DNA of 64,000 nt from Quercus robur (taxonomy: Eukaryota > Streptophyta > Magnoliopsida > Fagales > Fagaceae): the NCBI RefSeq assembly GCF_932294415.1, contig NC_065535.1:15290282-15354281 (forward strand). The letters run 5' to 3'. Position numbers and translations under genes: made by a program. The notes below the pieces were generated by a model. The model was not told the DNA's origin, ran no database searches, and saw only the letters and a list, made by a program, of their open reading frames with translations. Below, one piece after another: positions 46,358 to 58,714 of this stretch (positions are counted from its first letter, which is position 1; every line of letters starts with the position of its first letter).

Positions 46358-47369
46358 GAGATGGGTTCAAGTTACACCTGGTGTAACTTTTTAGAGTTAC
46401 ACCTTTTCTAAACCATTAGATTTAAGTAAATCTAACGGTAAAAAAAATGACTCATTAATACTATACTCTAATTAGCATTTCATTTATTATCATTTATTTA
46501 TGACATTCCAAACCAATATTTCTTACCAAAAACGAGTTATATGTTCTCTCTCCTCCTAGATTATAGATGATTATGGGTAGCCACCATGTATTATGTTGAT
46601 TGTTGAGCACCACGAAGTCAGATTGGATACCTGTCTTGTTGCAAAGACTCTTTGTGGCCGATTTTTTTTTTTTTCATCATTAGCCTCTTTCATAAATAGC
46701 TTCATTGAATTGAAGATTTTTCTATGTAGATCTGGTTTCTCATATTGCAAAACCAATCTTGGCCAACTCCATTCCTAGTTCCTACTGCTTTTTTGACCTT
46801 GTAATCCTTGCCCTTTGAAATAATAATTTCAAAATAATTATTATGATAAGCTAAGTGAAAGAGATAATTACATTATCACGTAGAGTGTTTTAGAAAGACT
46901 CAGCCATGAGTGTTTTTTCAATTATTTTCACCTTTAGACCTATTATTTTGGCAGACCTCAAACGAAATTGGTTATAAATATTTTAGAAAAACTTAGCCAC
47001 AACAATTGTTCTCTAAAATAATTGTGACTTTGGCCATGAGTGTTTCTTAAAAAAATTTTGTTATAGCACTAATTCCAGTACCTTGAAACAATGGTGTTAG
47101 AAATCAATGATTGAGGCTTAAGTGCACAGAACCAAAAAGACGTGTGACAGAGAAAGGAGAAAACGATGACGGTGGACAAGGGAGAGTTCAATGCTGTTTT
47201 TTTTTTTTTTCTACATTTAATATGAAGAGTTAATGCCAACCACTAATTTCTAGGGAATAATTATGACATAGCAAGAGTGTTTTCTAACCATCAGATCTAA
47301 GAAAAATCTATGGTCTTAAAAAGATGTAACTCTTGTGAAGTTACACCAGGTGTAACTTGAACCCATCTC
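46358..47369. mobile_element. MULE-type element (1012 bp) with 9-bp flanks
   Basis: The left GAGATGGGTTCAAGTTACAC and the right GTGTAACTTGAACCCATCTC are perfect inverted ends, and the similarity continues inward (GTGTAACT, AGAGTTACA, AGATTT). The 9-bp flanks TTTTTTTAT at 46349-46357 and 47370-47378 are identical though low in complexity. It starts a few bases outside the right arm of the palindromic element. No transposase. Confidence 0.82.
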
Positions 47370-47378
47370 TTTTTTTAT

Positions 47379-47914
47379 ATATGTTTTTGTAAGAGTATGA
47401 TGCAAGGTGGCAAAACCCGTTCTTTTATTTAAATTTGATGTGTCACATTATTATTGATGGGTGTAAGTCCCCTTTTGGCCTTTTACAACAAATCCAGATG
47501 GGATTTAATTAAAATTTTTAAAAAAAACTTTACTGAATTTTATTTTGTTGGCTATGATGCAATGGATATAGGATAGATGCAAGTGAGATTGTTGTAATTC
47601 TTCTTCCATAGCATCTAACCGTTTTTTAATCTCAATTTTATACAACCGTTTTTTCTTTCGATTTTTCAAGTTTAGACTTATTTTATGGCCATCCTTTCTC
47701 CACTGTATCGTGTATATCACATTTAGTACATGTTGATATTATTGATTAACTAAAATCAATGAGCATCAATTGTCCTTGAAACATACAAAAACTGTCAAAA
47801 CATCAGTTTTTTTATATTTAAATTTACCATAAAAAATTTTCAAAAAATATTTCCTAGATCAATACTCTTAAGGCATCTGATAACTCTTAGTTCCTATATA
47901 TACCATACTTATGA
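47379..47914. other. intergenic AT-rich DNA, no gene seen
   Basis: A minus-strand ORF of 71 codons at 47505-47720 has no recognisable motif. Confidence 0.4.
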
Positions 47915-48630
47915 TTTGTTGTTAAAAAAATTCTAAAATTCTAAAGATGTATAGCTATTAAGGGCATTCCATTATGGACAGAAGTAGTATTAATCTTTTG
48001 GCATTCATCTTTGTTGTTCGTTGCCATTGCCAGCATTTTGCACAATTCATTCCAAAATTATGAGACATTAATTGACCTTGGTTTTAGTCCAATTAAAGGA
48101 TTCTTGAAGTAAACTTTAATTCCTATATATAGCCTACTTAGGATTTCCTGAAAATTGCAATTTTGAATAGTAAAGATGGTGCTGAAAGCATTTTGTGTGC
48201 GGATGTAAGCAAAAAGTCAAAACACATAATTCTCCTTGCTTCTACTATCTCCTTCCCACTTTCCATCTTTTGATTTGTTGTTAAAAAAAATCTAAAATTG
48301 TAAAGCTGTATAGCTATTAAGGGCATTCCATTATAGACATAAGTTGTATCCATCTTTTGGCATTCATCTGTTCGTTGCCATTGCCAACATTTTGCACAAT
48401 TCATTCCAAAATTAGGAAACATTAATTGACATTGGTTTTAGTCCAATTAAAGGATTCTTGAAATCAACTTTAGTTCCTATATATAGCCTATTTAGGATCT
48501 CCTGAAAATTGCAATTTTGAATGGTAAAGATGTAGGTGCTAAAAGCATTTTGTTGTGGATGTAAGCATAAAGTCAAAACACATAATTCTCCTTGCTTCTA
48601 CTATTTCCTTCCCACTTTCCATCTTTTATT
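47915..48630. repeat. two tandem copies of a roughly 355-bp unit
   Basis: 47915-48270 and 48271-48630 align along their length: both start TTGATTTGTTGTTAAAAAAA, both include TATTAAGGGCATTCCATTAT and CACATAATTCTCCTTGCTTC, and both end in CTTCCCACTTTCCATCTTTT. Non-coding. Confidence 0.88.
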
Positions 48631-48849
48631 TTCTTCTTTAAATTCTAACATCTACGGTCTACCACAAATAACTTAAGTCATTGGATATAGCAATGAGAAA
48701 TTTTTATTGGGACAAGTCTGGGACAATCAGTAATTTAACATGGTATTAAAACAAGAGCTCTTAAGTACGATCATTGTCTCCTTCACTCTACTTTCCATTT
48801 AAATTTTCATGTGTTGGGTCTCACCTATTAAAAGGTAGTTTCGACCTAT

Positions 48850-50120
48850 AATCCTATTGAAAAAAATGCTTCAAATACCTAGAGATGTTTACAAAGCATG
48901 AAATATTTTGAAGCAAGGGGTGTGCTTTCGAGTGGAAAATGGCAATGCAAATAATATATGGTTAAATCCATGGATATTTTACCTTCCTTCCTTTATTTCC
49001 TTGCCAAAACAAGGATCCAACCATAAAATTAAATTAATTAATTGGGTCTTAGAGTAATTATGAAATATTACGAAAGTACAATAAATGTGTCTTTCCTTCT
49101 CTTGCATAAAAGTGCGTCTCATTCATGATGAGACTCCCTTTTTGCATGAGAGAGGAGAATACACATTTAATTGTATTCCTGAAGCATTTTTATAATTTTT
49201 TGGAATTAGTTAATCAAGATATTAGGCAATTGGATCAGGGAAGTTGAGACAAAATTTTAATGAGCACATAGTACATTGAGATGTTCTAGAAAATTCATGT
49301 GCCCGGTATTTCAATTGACTACAAATTGTTTTGGTGCCCAAGTAAAAGTGGCACTTTCACCATTAAGGGTTTGTTTGGATTGAGGGGAAAAGAGAGAGTT
49401 GAGAGGAGTAGAATAAAGTTAGCTGAAAAATAGCCTATTTTCCAGCTAACACTACTCTACTCCCCCAAAATCCAAACGAACCATAAATCTTCCTATTGGA
49501 TAGATCAAACTAGTAGATTTTCTATGACAAGCCCCTAAACCAAAGGGAGTGGAAACATTGATGGAAACTGAAGGTAAATGAAAGACTTTTCTTTTTCTTT
49601 TCTTTTTTCTTTTTCTTTCTTGATGAAATGGTAATGGGAAGCCTAAATTTAAACTTGTGGAGGACGGCGAATGAGATTCTGCCCACCAAAGTCATAGTTA
49701 GGAAAATATTTCACATAGAAGATAACTTCTTCCCTAACTGTTTGATGGAATTGTAGACCATAGAGCATGGTTTCTTCAAGTGCCTTTAAGCTATAATTTG
49801 ATGGAGGTTGAACTTATCTTCCATGGCTCACCAGCATATATATTAGTTTTAAATAATTTTATTTCCAATTATTCATTTGAACATGACAAGGAAGATGAGA
49901 AAGAGTTTACTATTTTTTATGTGATTTTTTGTGACCAATCGTGGAAAGATAGGACTAACTTGGTTTTATGGTTTATAATGGCATCTTCTCTCGTTCTATA
50001 ATTAAAATTATTATTCTCTCTTTTTGGCATGAAAAGTAGCTCATCTGAAGCCTCTAATAGTTGCGGTAAAAGTTGTGATTTTTTATGTGATAGCATTTCA
50101 TCTGAATTGTAAGGGCTAAG
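48850..50120 (+). pseudogene. 3' part of a decayed LINE ORF2 (zinc-binding region)
   Basis: Broken frames give FRVGNGNA-like and WLNPWI..LPSF words near 48920-49010, WCPSKSGTFTIK near 49330-49366, then SSYWIDQTSR after a MITE. TANEILPTKVIVRK and IEHGFFKC follow near 49660-49780. This is the zf-RVT segment that follows the reverse transcriptase in plant L1-like elements. It has many stops and lies directly upstream of the fuller LINE at 50.1 kb, but it is a different, older copy. Confidence 0.65.
49367..49483. mobile_element. 117-bp MITE inserted in the LINE relic, 3-bp TAA TSD
   Basis: The ends GGGTTTGTTTGGATTGAGGG and CCCCCAAAATCCAAACGAACC are inverted. TAA lies on both sides (49364-49366 and 49484-49486). 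Taking out the element and one TAA rejoins the LINE frame exactly (FTIK to SSYW). A 3-bp TAA/TTA duplication points to the PIF/Harbinger (Tourist-like) group. Confidence 0.8.
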
Positions 50121-50162
50121 AAAATAATAAGTGACTAAACTTATTATACGGAGTTATACGGG

Positions 50163-51964
50163 ATGGCTGGCCCTATTCTCTCTAGAGAGGAAGAAGCAGA
50201 GTTAGCTCGCAGTAACAAAAAAGTGAAAAATGTTAGTCACGCCGGATTCGAGGACCATATGAGGGAAGGCCTGACATCCTTTCCTTTGAACTCAGGGGTA
50301 GCTAGACACCCTCTGTCCTTCAGGGATAAGCTTGTAGGAGAAATACCCGATGCGTATGTTCAAGCTTTTAACTTCTCTGAACTAATGGAGGCAGACAAGG
50401 ATTCAGACTCTGAGAGTTCCGATCTTAGAGAGGGCCTTGTTGCTGTTCCGTTCTCTAAAGAGCTCAAGAACCGTATTCGGTCTCCATGGAGCAAAAGTCT
50501 TATTGTCAAAGTCTATGGGAGAACTGTTGGGTTTTCTTTCCTCCATGGCCGCTTACTGTCATTGTGGAAGCCGTGGGGAAGCTTGACTGCGTGGACCTTG
50601 GTAAGGAGTTTTTTCTAGTCCGATTCTCTGTCAGAGAGGACTGTGAGGCTGTGCTTAGAAATGGTCCATGGTTTATAGGAGAAAATTTTCTTTCCATTAG
50701 GCCATGGGAACCAAACTTTAATCCAGCAGAGGCAAACATCTCGTCGGTTGCCATTTGGGTGAGGTTGAATGAGCTCCCCATTGAATATTATCATGTAGAA
50801 GCTCTCCAACTCATTGGGAATGCGATTGGCAAGGTGTTAAGAATAGATACAAATACAACTAATGAGTCTAGGGGACGGTTTGCTCGCCTATGTATTCAGG
50901 TGGACGTTGGTAAGCCGCTTACCACAGCGCTTCTCATTGGTGGAAAGGAACAACCTGTGTGTTATGAAGGAATACAGAGACTATGTTTTTCTTGCGGAAG
51001 AATTGGCCACCGACGTGAAAATTGCCCTTTTGTTGTTCGGAAATATGACTCTCAGGCGAGGGAGACTGATGAAAATAATGGTACGCCGATGAACCAAGAC
51101 GACGTTGTGCATGCTCCTGAAAATGTAGGTACCACGTCGGGCACGTCCAAGGACAAAGGAGCGTACGAGTGTATGGCAGGCGAGGATGAGTTGGTGGACA
51201 ATGCCAAGGACATTTACGGTCCGTGGATTATGGTGACACGCAAAAGGAATGGGAACAAGGTGACAAAGCAAATGGTCCCCACTGATCAAAGCACTCTAAG
51301 GATGAAAGGGGAAGAAAAGTTTGGGTCTAATATACCAACCCTTAGGGAAGGCAAGAGGAAAGGGGCCACAGAAGTTAACCCATTTGAGGCCCAAATGGCC
51401 AATGCGGTCCAATCAATCTCCAATGGGCCGAAGCATACATACCATAATCAAGGACAGCCCCACGTGGTTAACAACAGCCCAAGAACTGAGTTAAGCCCCT
51501 CTGTTAGGGGTAAGAAAGGAATGGCCAGAAATAGGGCTTCCTTAACTTTGACTAAACAAGCGACATCCAACTTTGCAATCAAAGGAGCGGTCACTAATGC
51601 AAAAATATCCTCAGTAGATAATCCGTGTGCAAATGGGAATGAAACTTTCAACTTCAAAGCCAAGTCTGTTGGGCAATCTTCAAGCTCTAGTTCTAATGGC
51701 CAACAAAACCGTTCTTGTCAAGAGGAGATGCAACCAAAAGATCAAGCGGACATGGAAGCTAGAGCTTGCTCTGTTATGGTGGAAAGTGGGGAAGATGAGT
51801 TTTCCCATGCCAAAGCTAACCCAGGAAGGGCGGAGCTCATGGCAGGAGGCCAGAATGCGAGTGGGAGTATCATGGTGGAGAAGGAGAGGCCGGGTATAGG
51901 CCATGGTGCAGCTGAGCAGATGGATTTTGAAGAAGACAAAGGAGTGGGCCCTCCCTCCAGTTGA
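50163..51964 (+). pseudogene. LINE ORF1: DUF4283 and zinc-knuckle RNA-binding protein, one frameshift
   Basis: The reading frame opens at MAGPILSREEEAEL (50163) and enters the DUF4283 domain (RIRSPWSKSLIVKVYGRTVG). It loses one base near 50577 in CCGTGGGGAAGC, after which the domain continues in another frame (KLDCVDLGKEFF) through GPWFIGENFLSIRPWEP to a CCHC knuckle CFSCGRIGHRRENC and a long polar tail ending at 51964. Apart from this single lesion, about 600 residues are intact. In L1-type plant elements this protein binds the element RNA. The annotated 492-aa ORF starting at 50486 has a false start inside the shifted region. Confidence 0.88.
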
Positions 51965-51988
51965 GGATCTTCTGTTGTCTTTCGTTCC

Positions 51989-54900
51989 TTGTTAGTTATG
52001 AATATTATTGTCTGGAACTGTAGGGGCGCCTTGAAGCCCAATTTTCAAGACTATGTTCAAGATCTTGTTAGGCATCATGATCCAGCTATTTTCGTGATTA
52101 CGGAAACTCACATTGGTGGAGCAAGAGCCCGGGATATCACGGATAGATTACCATTTGATGGTGCTATCCATACCGAGACTATTGGTCGAGTTGGGGGATT
52201 GTGGCTCCTTTGGAACTCAGACAGAGTTGAAGTGTCTTTTCTGGCTAGCTCGGAGCAAGAAATTCACGCTACAGTAAAGGTACGCTCCTCTAACTCTAGC
52301 TGGATGCTCTCTGCTGTGTATGCTAGTCCTAGGAGTACTGAAAGATGTATTTTATGGAATAATCTCTCTAGTGTAGCTGACCTCCATAATATGCCTTGGG
52401 TCATTGCCGGAGATTTTAATGAACCCCTTATTGGTGCGGATAAGTTTGGTGGTAGAGTGGTTAGTGTTAATCGGGCTCTGTTATTCAAGGATTGCTTGGA
52501 TAAATGTAACATGGTAGACCTAGGATTCTCTGGACCGAGGTTTACTTGGATTAATGGTAGGGAAATTCAGGATCTTATTCAGGAAATGATAGACAGATTT
52601 TTTGTGAATCCGGACTGGTATCTCATATACCCGGAAGCGCGAGTAACTCACCTTACCAGATGCCATTCCGATCATTGCCCAGTATTACTAGAAACAAGGC
52701 CTCTAAACAGGGTCCATTTAGAGCGTCCCTTCAAATTTCAAAAGTACTGGCTATCGGATTTATCCTTTCCAAAGGTTGTCTCTCAAGCTTGGAGACAGCC
52801 CACTCATCTCCATGACGCCGTTAAAAAATTTGCTGATGATGCTACTGTCTGGAACAGGATTCAGTTTGGTAATATTTTTTCTAAGAAGAGCCAGGTTGAA
52901 GCTCGTTTGAATGGGATTCAAAGGGTTATTGCTATTAGGCCTTCGAGCTATCTTCTAGAGCTTGAAAAAATTCTCCTTCAGGAGTTGGAAAGGATTCTTA
53001 ATCAAGAGCATGAACTGTGGGCTCTCAAATCTCGAATGAATTGGATGGTGCAAGGGGATCGTAATACGGCCTTTTACCATGTTTCCACTTTAGTGAGGAG
53101 AAATAGAAACAGGATTACTGCTATTAAAAATATGGTGGGGGATTGGATTAACAATGAGGAAGAGGTGATGGAGTTTATTCGTAGGGGTTTCTGTGATATC
53201 TATTCTTCTTCCCATAATTTGTCTTCTTGGCAGACAAGTCAATCTCAGAGAGGGCAGATTAGGCTGAATGATGAGGAAAGAGATGGTTTGTGGTCCAGGG
53301 TAACTGATGAAGAGATTAAAGCAGGGTTGTGGTCAATGAAAGCTAATAAAGCCCCTGGCCCGGATGGGCTCCATGCGGGGTTTTTCCAGCTTTTTTTGGC
53401 CAACAGTGGGGGAATCGGTGACTCGGGAAGTTAAGCAAATCTTCGCCTAAAAAAAATGCCGGAGTATCTAAACCGGACCCACATTGTGCTTATTCCAAAA
53501 ATTCAAGGTCCGGAAACTCTCGGTAATTAAAGGCCTATTAGCCTCTGTAATACAGTTTATAAAATTGTCACAAAGATTATTGTAGCTCGCCTCAGACCTT
53601 ACCTGGAGAAGCTTGTTTCCCCTCTACAATCAGCTTTTGTTCCTGGTAGGAAAGGGATAGATAATGCTATCATTGTCCAAGAATTAATCCATTCAATTAG
53701 TAGGAAGAAGGGGGCTATAGGTTACATGGCAATTAAATTAGATCTTGAGAAAGCCTATGATAAACTATAATGGAGTTTTATTCGAGAAAGACTTATGAGA
53801 TTAATCTTCCCCAAGATTTAATTGATCTAATCATGAGCTGTATGTGTTCGGTTTCCTCCTCTGTTCTTTTTAATGAGGGAAGTCTCGAACCTTTCTTTCC
53901 GTCGAGAGGAATTAGACAAGGGGACCCCTTGTCTCCTTATCTCTTCATTTTATGCATGGAGTATCTTGGTCATCTCATAGAGGGGAAGTGCAGTCAGAAG
54001 GTTTGGAATCCTGTTAAAACTTCTCAGGGAGGGTTACCTTTCTCCCATCTTATGTTTGCAGACGATGTGGTTTTATTTGCCAAAGCTGATCTTGGCAATT
54101 GCGTGGCCATTAGGGATGCTCTGGATACATTTTGTAGTAGAACTGGCCAAACTATCAGTGAAGCGAAGTCTCGGGTTTTCTTTTCTCCAAATGTGAATAG
54201 AGACAGTAGGGAGTCGCTTTGCGACGTCCTTGGTTTTGCCTCAACCCCAAATTTAGGTAAATACCTTGGGATTCCCATGAAACACCCAGGTTCTCCGCTG
54301 GACGTTAACTTCATCCTAGATAGAGTTAAGCAAAAGTTGGCGGGATGGAAGTCTAACCTCTTATCCCCTACTGGCCGCACTGTTCTCATCCAAGCCTCTT
54401 CCTCAACAATTCCTGCCTATGTCATGCAGTGTGCTCTTCTCCCTAACAAGATTCTGGAGGGCATTGATCGAGTTAACCGGAATTTTCTATGGGGGTCGAC
54501 TGAAGCAGCAAGGAAAATCCACTGGGTAGGTTGGAATAAGGTAACTAAACCTAAGAAAGCTGGCGGTCTTGGGTTGCAAAGTGCAAAAGGCAGAAACATT
54601 GCGCTGCTTACTAAACTGAATTGGAGGCTCCATACCGAAAAGGAAAGCCTTTGGGCCCGTGTGATGACGGCAAAATACTGTAATACTCGAAGAGTTAATT
54701 CCAGGAACCCGAGCAGCCTTCCTTGCTCCCCTACTTGGAAAGGTATAAAAAAAGGCTCAGAAATTTTCCGATATGGTTCTAGGTGGGTGATTGGAAGAGA
54801 AAGCAACTTGAGCTTTTGGTATGATAATTGGTCTCAACAGGGTCCTTTAAGGCAGCTGATTCAAGGCCCGCTGCCTCTGGGGGCATCTGAGTGGAAAGTT

Positions 54901-56124
54901 AAGGATATAGCCTCCATTAAGGGTTGGAATTGGGATATGGTTCCTTTTGTCATTCCCCAAGACATTAAAATGGAGATTCAGGCCACCCCTTATGCGCTCG
55001 CTGCTAGTAGCAAGGACAGATTGATGTGGAAGGACTCGCCAAGGGGTGATTTTAACATGAGAAGTGCTTATAGTATGGCTGTTGGGGTGGAGCAGCATCC
55101 AGATTTCAAAGGAGGCTGGATTTGGAAGCTTAATGTTCTCCCTAAGATTCAATTTTTCCTATGGAAATGCAACCATAATAGTATTGGAGTTAATGATTGT
55201 CTTGCTGGTCGGGGAGTGAACGTCAATCTGATTTGTCCTCTATGCCATAAGGAGCCTGAAACTATTGTTCATGCCCTTCGGAACTGCGAGAAAGTCAAGG
55301 CTGTTTGGAATGAGCTGGGAGCAGTGGGCTTTGATAGAGATTTTTTTTCCTCAGATATTGAAGATTGGATGGTGATCAATGGGAAAGCAGACACAGTTCA
55401 TAATCAAAATTTCCCTCCGTGGAAAATCATTTTCTCCTTTGCCGTGTGGAACATATGGAAGAATAGGAATCAGTTTGTTTTCAGGGAGCGGTCTCAGAAT
55501 CCAAGGTTAGCTAAGATCATCACCGACCATGCCATGGAGTTCTTCTACTGTGCTGGCCCAGCCAATGGCATGCGAACTCGGGTTACTAATCTAGTAAGTT
55601 GGGGCAGACCGGAAATGGGTTGGATGAAGTTAAATACCGATGGTTCATCTTTGGGAAACCCAGGTAGTGCAGGTGGAGGGGGTGTAATACGGGACTGGTA
55701 TGGAAGATGGGTGGTTGGTTTCTCTAGGAAGATCGGTGTTATGACTAGTTTACTGGCGGAGCTTTGGGCCATCCGGGACGGGTTGATGCTCTGTATTGAT
55801 CGCAACTTGGCTATGGTTGAAGTGGAAGTAGATGCTAAGGCTGTAGTGGACATGTTAGCCAAATCCCAGTATTCAAACAATGCAGTTGCGCCTCTGTTAG
55901 AAGACTGCAGGTACCTGGTTTCTAAGATTCCTCAAATTAGAATTAATCACTGCTATCGGGAGGCCAACAGATGCGCGAACAAGCTTGCGAGGAAGGGCGC
56001 CAAGCAGTCTTTGAATTTTATTTTGTATGAAAATCCACCTGTGGATTTATGTGAAGTTGTAGAGATGGACTGCACTGGAGTAAGTATTGCCAGGCAGTGC
56101 CCTGGAAGTTTTGTTAGTCCTTAG
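51989..56124 (+). pseudogene. LINE ORF2: endonuclease, reverse transcriptase, zf-RVT, RNase H (few lesions)
   Basis: Starts MNIIVWNCRGA with the EEP endonuclease (TETHIGG, AGDFNEP, SDHCPV), about residues 1-230. The reverse transcriptase begins at ANKAPGPDG. Its first part is hit by an extra T in the T-run near 53385, an indel in the A-run near 53449, stops at 53528 and 53768, and a further shift near 53790. It then runs cleanly from QDLIDLIMSC through GIRQGDPLSPYLF and the catalytic FADD (about 54060). A Cys/His zf-RVT region follows (CPLCHKEPETIVHAL), then an RNase H of RVT_3 type with NTDGSS, AELWA, VEVDAK and REANR..NKLAR, ending at 56124. ORF2 normally nicks DNA and copies the RNA in place; this copy cannot. 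Confidence 0.92.
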
Positions 56125-56231
56125 TTTTTTTGCTTTTCTATTCTTTCTGTATCCATTTGACCAAAAAAAAAAAAATTGCTTTTCTGTTCTTTCTGTATCC
56201 ATTTGACCAAAAAAATAAATAAATAAATAAT
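56112..56231. repeat. duplicated LINE 3' terminus
   Basis: TTGCTTTTCTATTCTTTCTG...TTTGACC plus A-run occurs twice in tandem (about 56130-56174 and 56177-56212) with one base change, then (ATAA)n(TAA)n. Confidence 0.9.
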
Positions 56232-56241
56232 AATAATAAGT

Positions 56242-58146
56242 TTTCCTATTTTTTTAAGACATTGAAGAATGATTGCTTCTATGACTTACATACTACTATA
56301 TTGTGACTAACTACCTATTACTTTATATAGACATATCACTTTTTTTTTCCCACAACTCACAATCTATCTCGTGAATAATTTTAGCAAAAATTATAGCTAG
56401 CTCTAAGTAAATCTCTACAAAGATCTGTAATTGCAGCATCAAAATTACTTTTCCACTAAGTCGTGGGAGGGAGTTGGCAATTAGTAATCTTGGAAGTTGG
56501 AAGGTGATTCCCAAAGTCAAAATGTCATAGATTTGATAAAATTGAGCTCCTACAGATCCTGCCGACTGGATGGATAAATCACAATCAACATTAGTTCTCT
56601 TTAATTTGTCTTCTTTGGGTCAACAAATTTTGTTCCCAGAAAGAGAGAGACCAACCGATTGGCTCATAAATGTAGTACTTGGGCTAAGGTCTATTCAGCC
56701 TGAGGGCCCACTCCCCATCTCTACTTTTCTACTGTTTGGGTGTTTTCTTCCTGGTCTCGTTGGGCTAGTCGCTGAGTCCCCTCTAGGCTCTAAGGGGCTT
56801 TTGCTTTGTATAACATAAATAAGTAAAAAAGAGAGACGTAAACAATTGCACATCTTGAATAAACAATTCCAATTTCCAAGCCCTTTTTGGCCCCTTCTCT
56901 AAAATATATATATATATATATATATATATTGGCCCTTCAAGTTACGCCCTGATTGTGTTTGTTCTTTGTTACTTAAAATATAAATAATAAAAAAGAAGAA
57001 GAAAACTACAAAATCTTTTTGACCTACAAGTCCACGGTATGTCGGCATCAAATATTATTATTAGTAGGTAGCCTAGCATTGAAGGATTAAATATAACTTA
57101 AAATCCTATAATATCTTTTTCTTTTTCTTTACCTATGTTAATTTAATTTAGGTCAATTGTGTGTGCGTGTGTTTTTTTTTTTTTGGGGGGGGGGGGGTGT
57201 AAATGACTCTTCAAAAAAGGTCTGAAACATGAAAGAACATCGAAATGCCATCCAGGTCAGGGTTTACCCTACAGTAATGTCCAAAAAGGAGTTATTTTTG
57301 CGACCTATAAAATATCTCAATGGGAAATGAGGACTCCAACTGTTTCCCCAAACATTGTAGGACTAATAATTGTGTTGTCGGAATATTCCTGTCCAAATTA
57401 AGGCATGGACATGACCAATAGGCTAAGATCCTACTGTCTCTCCCTTAAGTCAAATTAAAGGTGAGACTTGGACAAACAAAAAGGGTCAAATGACTCAAAT
57501 TTCATCATTTTTCGAGGTTTCAAAATGGACTATTTGAACAAAATTTTCCTTTTTTTTCTTTGAAGCATAAATGCATAAATTACATCTTTTTGGGGTCCCC
57601 TCATTCTCAGCTCGGGTCAGGTCAGCATGGCTGTAGTCTCATTATCACAGTTAACACATCAATTTAATGAAACGAAGACCAAGAATTTTCTTCTCTCTGT
57701 GTGATTGGTAACACTTCCTGGAATTTGTACATGACTTAAAAACAGTTACTATCTCAAACATAGTGGCCTGTGGTCCCAATGCCTCAAGAAAAATTGCTTC
57801 ACGTTTTCTCTTTTTGGTAGAGAATTGTTTTCTTGTCTATTGTTGAATGTTGATTGGGGTTGATGAAGTCTTTAACCCATCGTGTACTACGGATTTTCCA
57901 CTCTATTGACAGACAAAGAACCGAAAAGTATTTCCAATTATGTGATTAAAGCAAGATTAGAAACTTTATTAAAGACAAACATAATGGAAAACCATGACTT
58001 CTAGCCAAAAAACCAAACCAATCACATCACAACTTAGGGAAGTAATAGAGAAACCATGGGCGGTTTTACATAGGAGATTTAAGCCAAGGGCAAACCAATT
58101 TAAGCTACATGTGTAATGGCAAAACAATACCTTGACAACGAGTCAT
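56242..58146. other. intergenic DNA with a possible short LINE 3' end
   Basis: Near 56650-56825, + strand, CTGTTTGGGTGTTTTCTTCC and CTAGGCTCTAAGGGGCTTTT resemble the extreme 3' region of plant LINEs (weak call, from memory). (AT)n occurs at 56905-56929 and a T13-G14 run at 57171-57197. No host gene was seen. Confidence 0.35.
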
Positions 58147-58154
58147 GTTCACAT

Positions 58155-58513
58155 CAAGGGTGTCAATACCGTACCAGTTTGGCCACCGGTACGATATATT
58201 TCAAATACCGGTCAATACCGATGTACCGTTTCGGATTTACCGTTATTTTTATATTTATAAATAAATAAATATATGTATGTATGTGTCTGTGTATATATAT
58301 ATTATAATAAATATAAAAATTTACCATAAAACATTTCCTCAATTCAAAACTAATTATTCATGGTTTTAGACTTTAGTATCAATTAAAAGGGAAAAAATAA
58401 ATAAATAAAATAAAAAGCTTAAAATTTATCATTGCATACTAAGAAAACAAATAATACTAATAAATTAATGCAAATAAGTTATCATTTTGTCCTAACAAAA
58501 ATTCAAAAATTAC

Positions 58514-58554
<41 letters not shown>

Positions 58555-58714
58555 TTTTTATGTACCGGCCGGTACGCCCGATATTGCCCGAAATTGGCCG
58601 GTACGGCCAGTACGGCCGGTATTTTTTCCGGTACGAAACAGGAGAGTCAAGCGTACCGGATTGCTGGCCGATACGGTATATTCCGGCCGGTACGGTACAG
58701 AATCGATAACCTTG
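58155..58714. mobile_element. non-autonomous hAT element (560 bp) with perfect 8-bp TSD
   Basis: The left CAAGGGTGTCAATACCGTACC and the right GGTACGGTACAGAATCGATAACCTTG are imperfect inverted ends. Identical GTTCACAT duplications lie at 58147-58154 and 58715-58722. Subterminal repeats of CCGGTACGG/GGCCGGTA crowd the right side. A poly(A) of about 33 bp (58520-58552) gives false poly-Lys/Phe ORFs. Confidence 0.93.

Larger units (their letters stand above)
50133..56231 (+). mobile_element. near full-length L1-type LINE (about 6.1 kb)
   Basis: Contains ORF1 (50163-51964), a 24-nt gap, ORF2 (51989-56124) and a short 3' UTR ending in an A-rich (ATAA)n tail. AATAATAAGT occurs at 50123-50132 and 56232-56241 and may be the target duplication, though it is low in complexity. 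Only a handful of lesions are present, so it inserted fairly recently in comparison with the relics at 20.1, 32.8 and 48.9 kb. Confidence 0.9.

Noticed and set aside
50506-52512. Several minus-strand ORFs across the LINE
   Set aside because: They are shadows of ORF1 and ORF2, which show clear domains on the plus strand.
54024-55880. Four minus-strand ORFs of 101-129 codons
   Set aside because: They lie antisense to the reverse transcriptase, zf-RVT and RNase H of the LINE, with no domains of their own.
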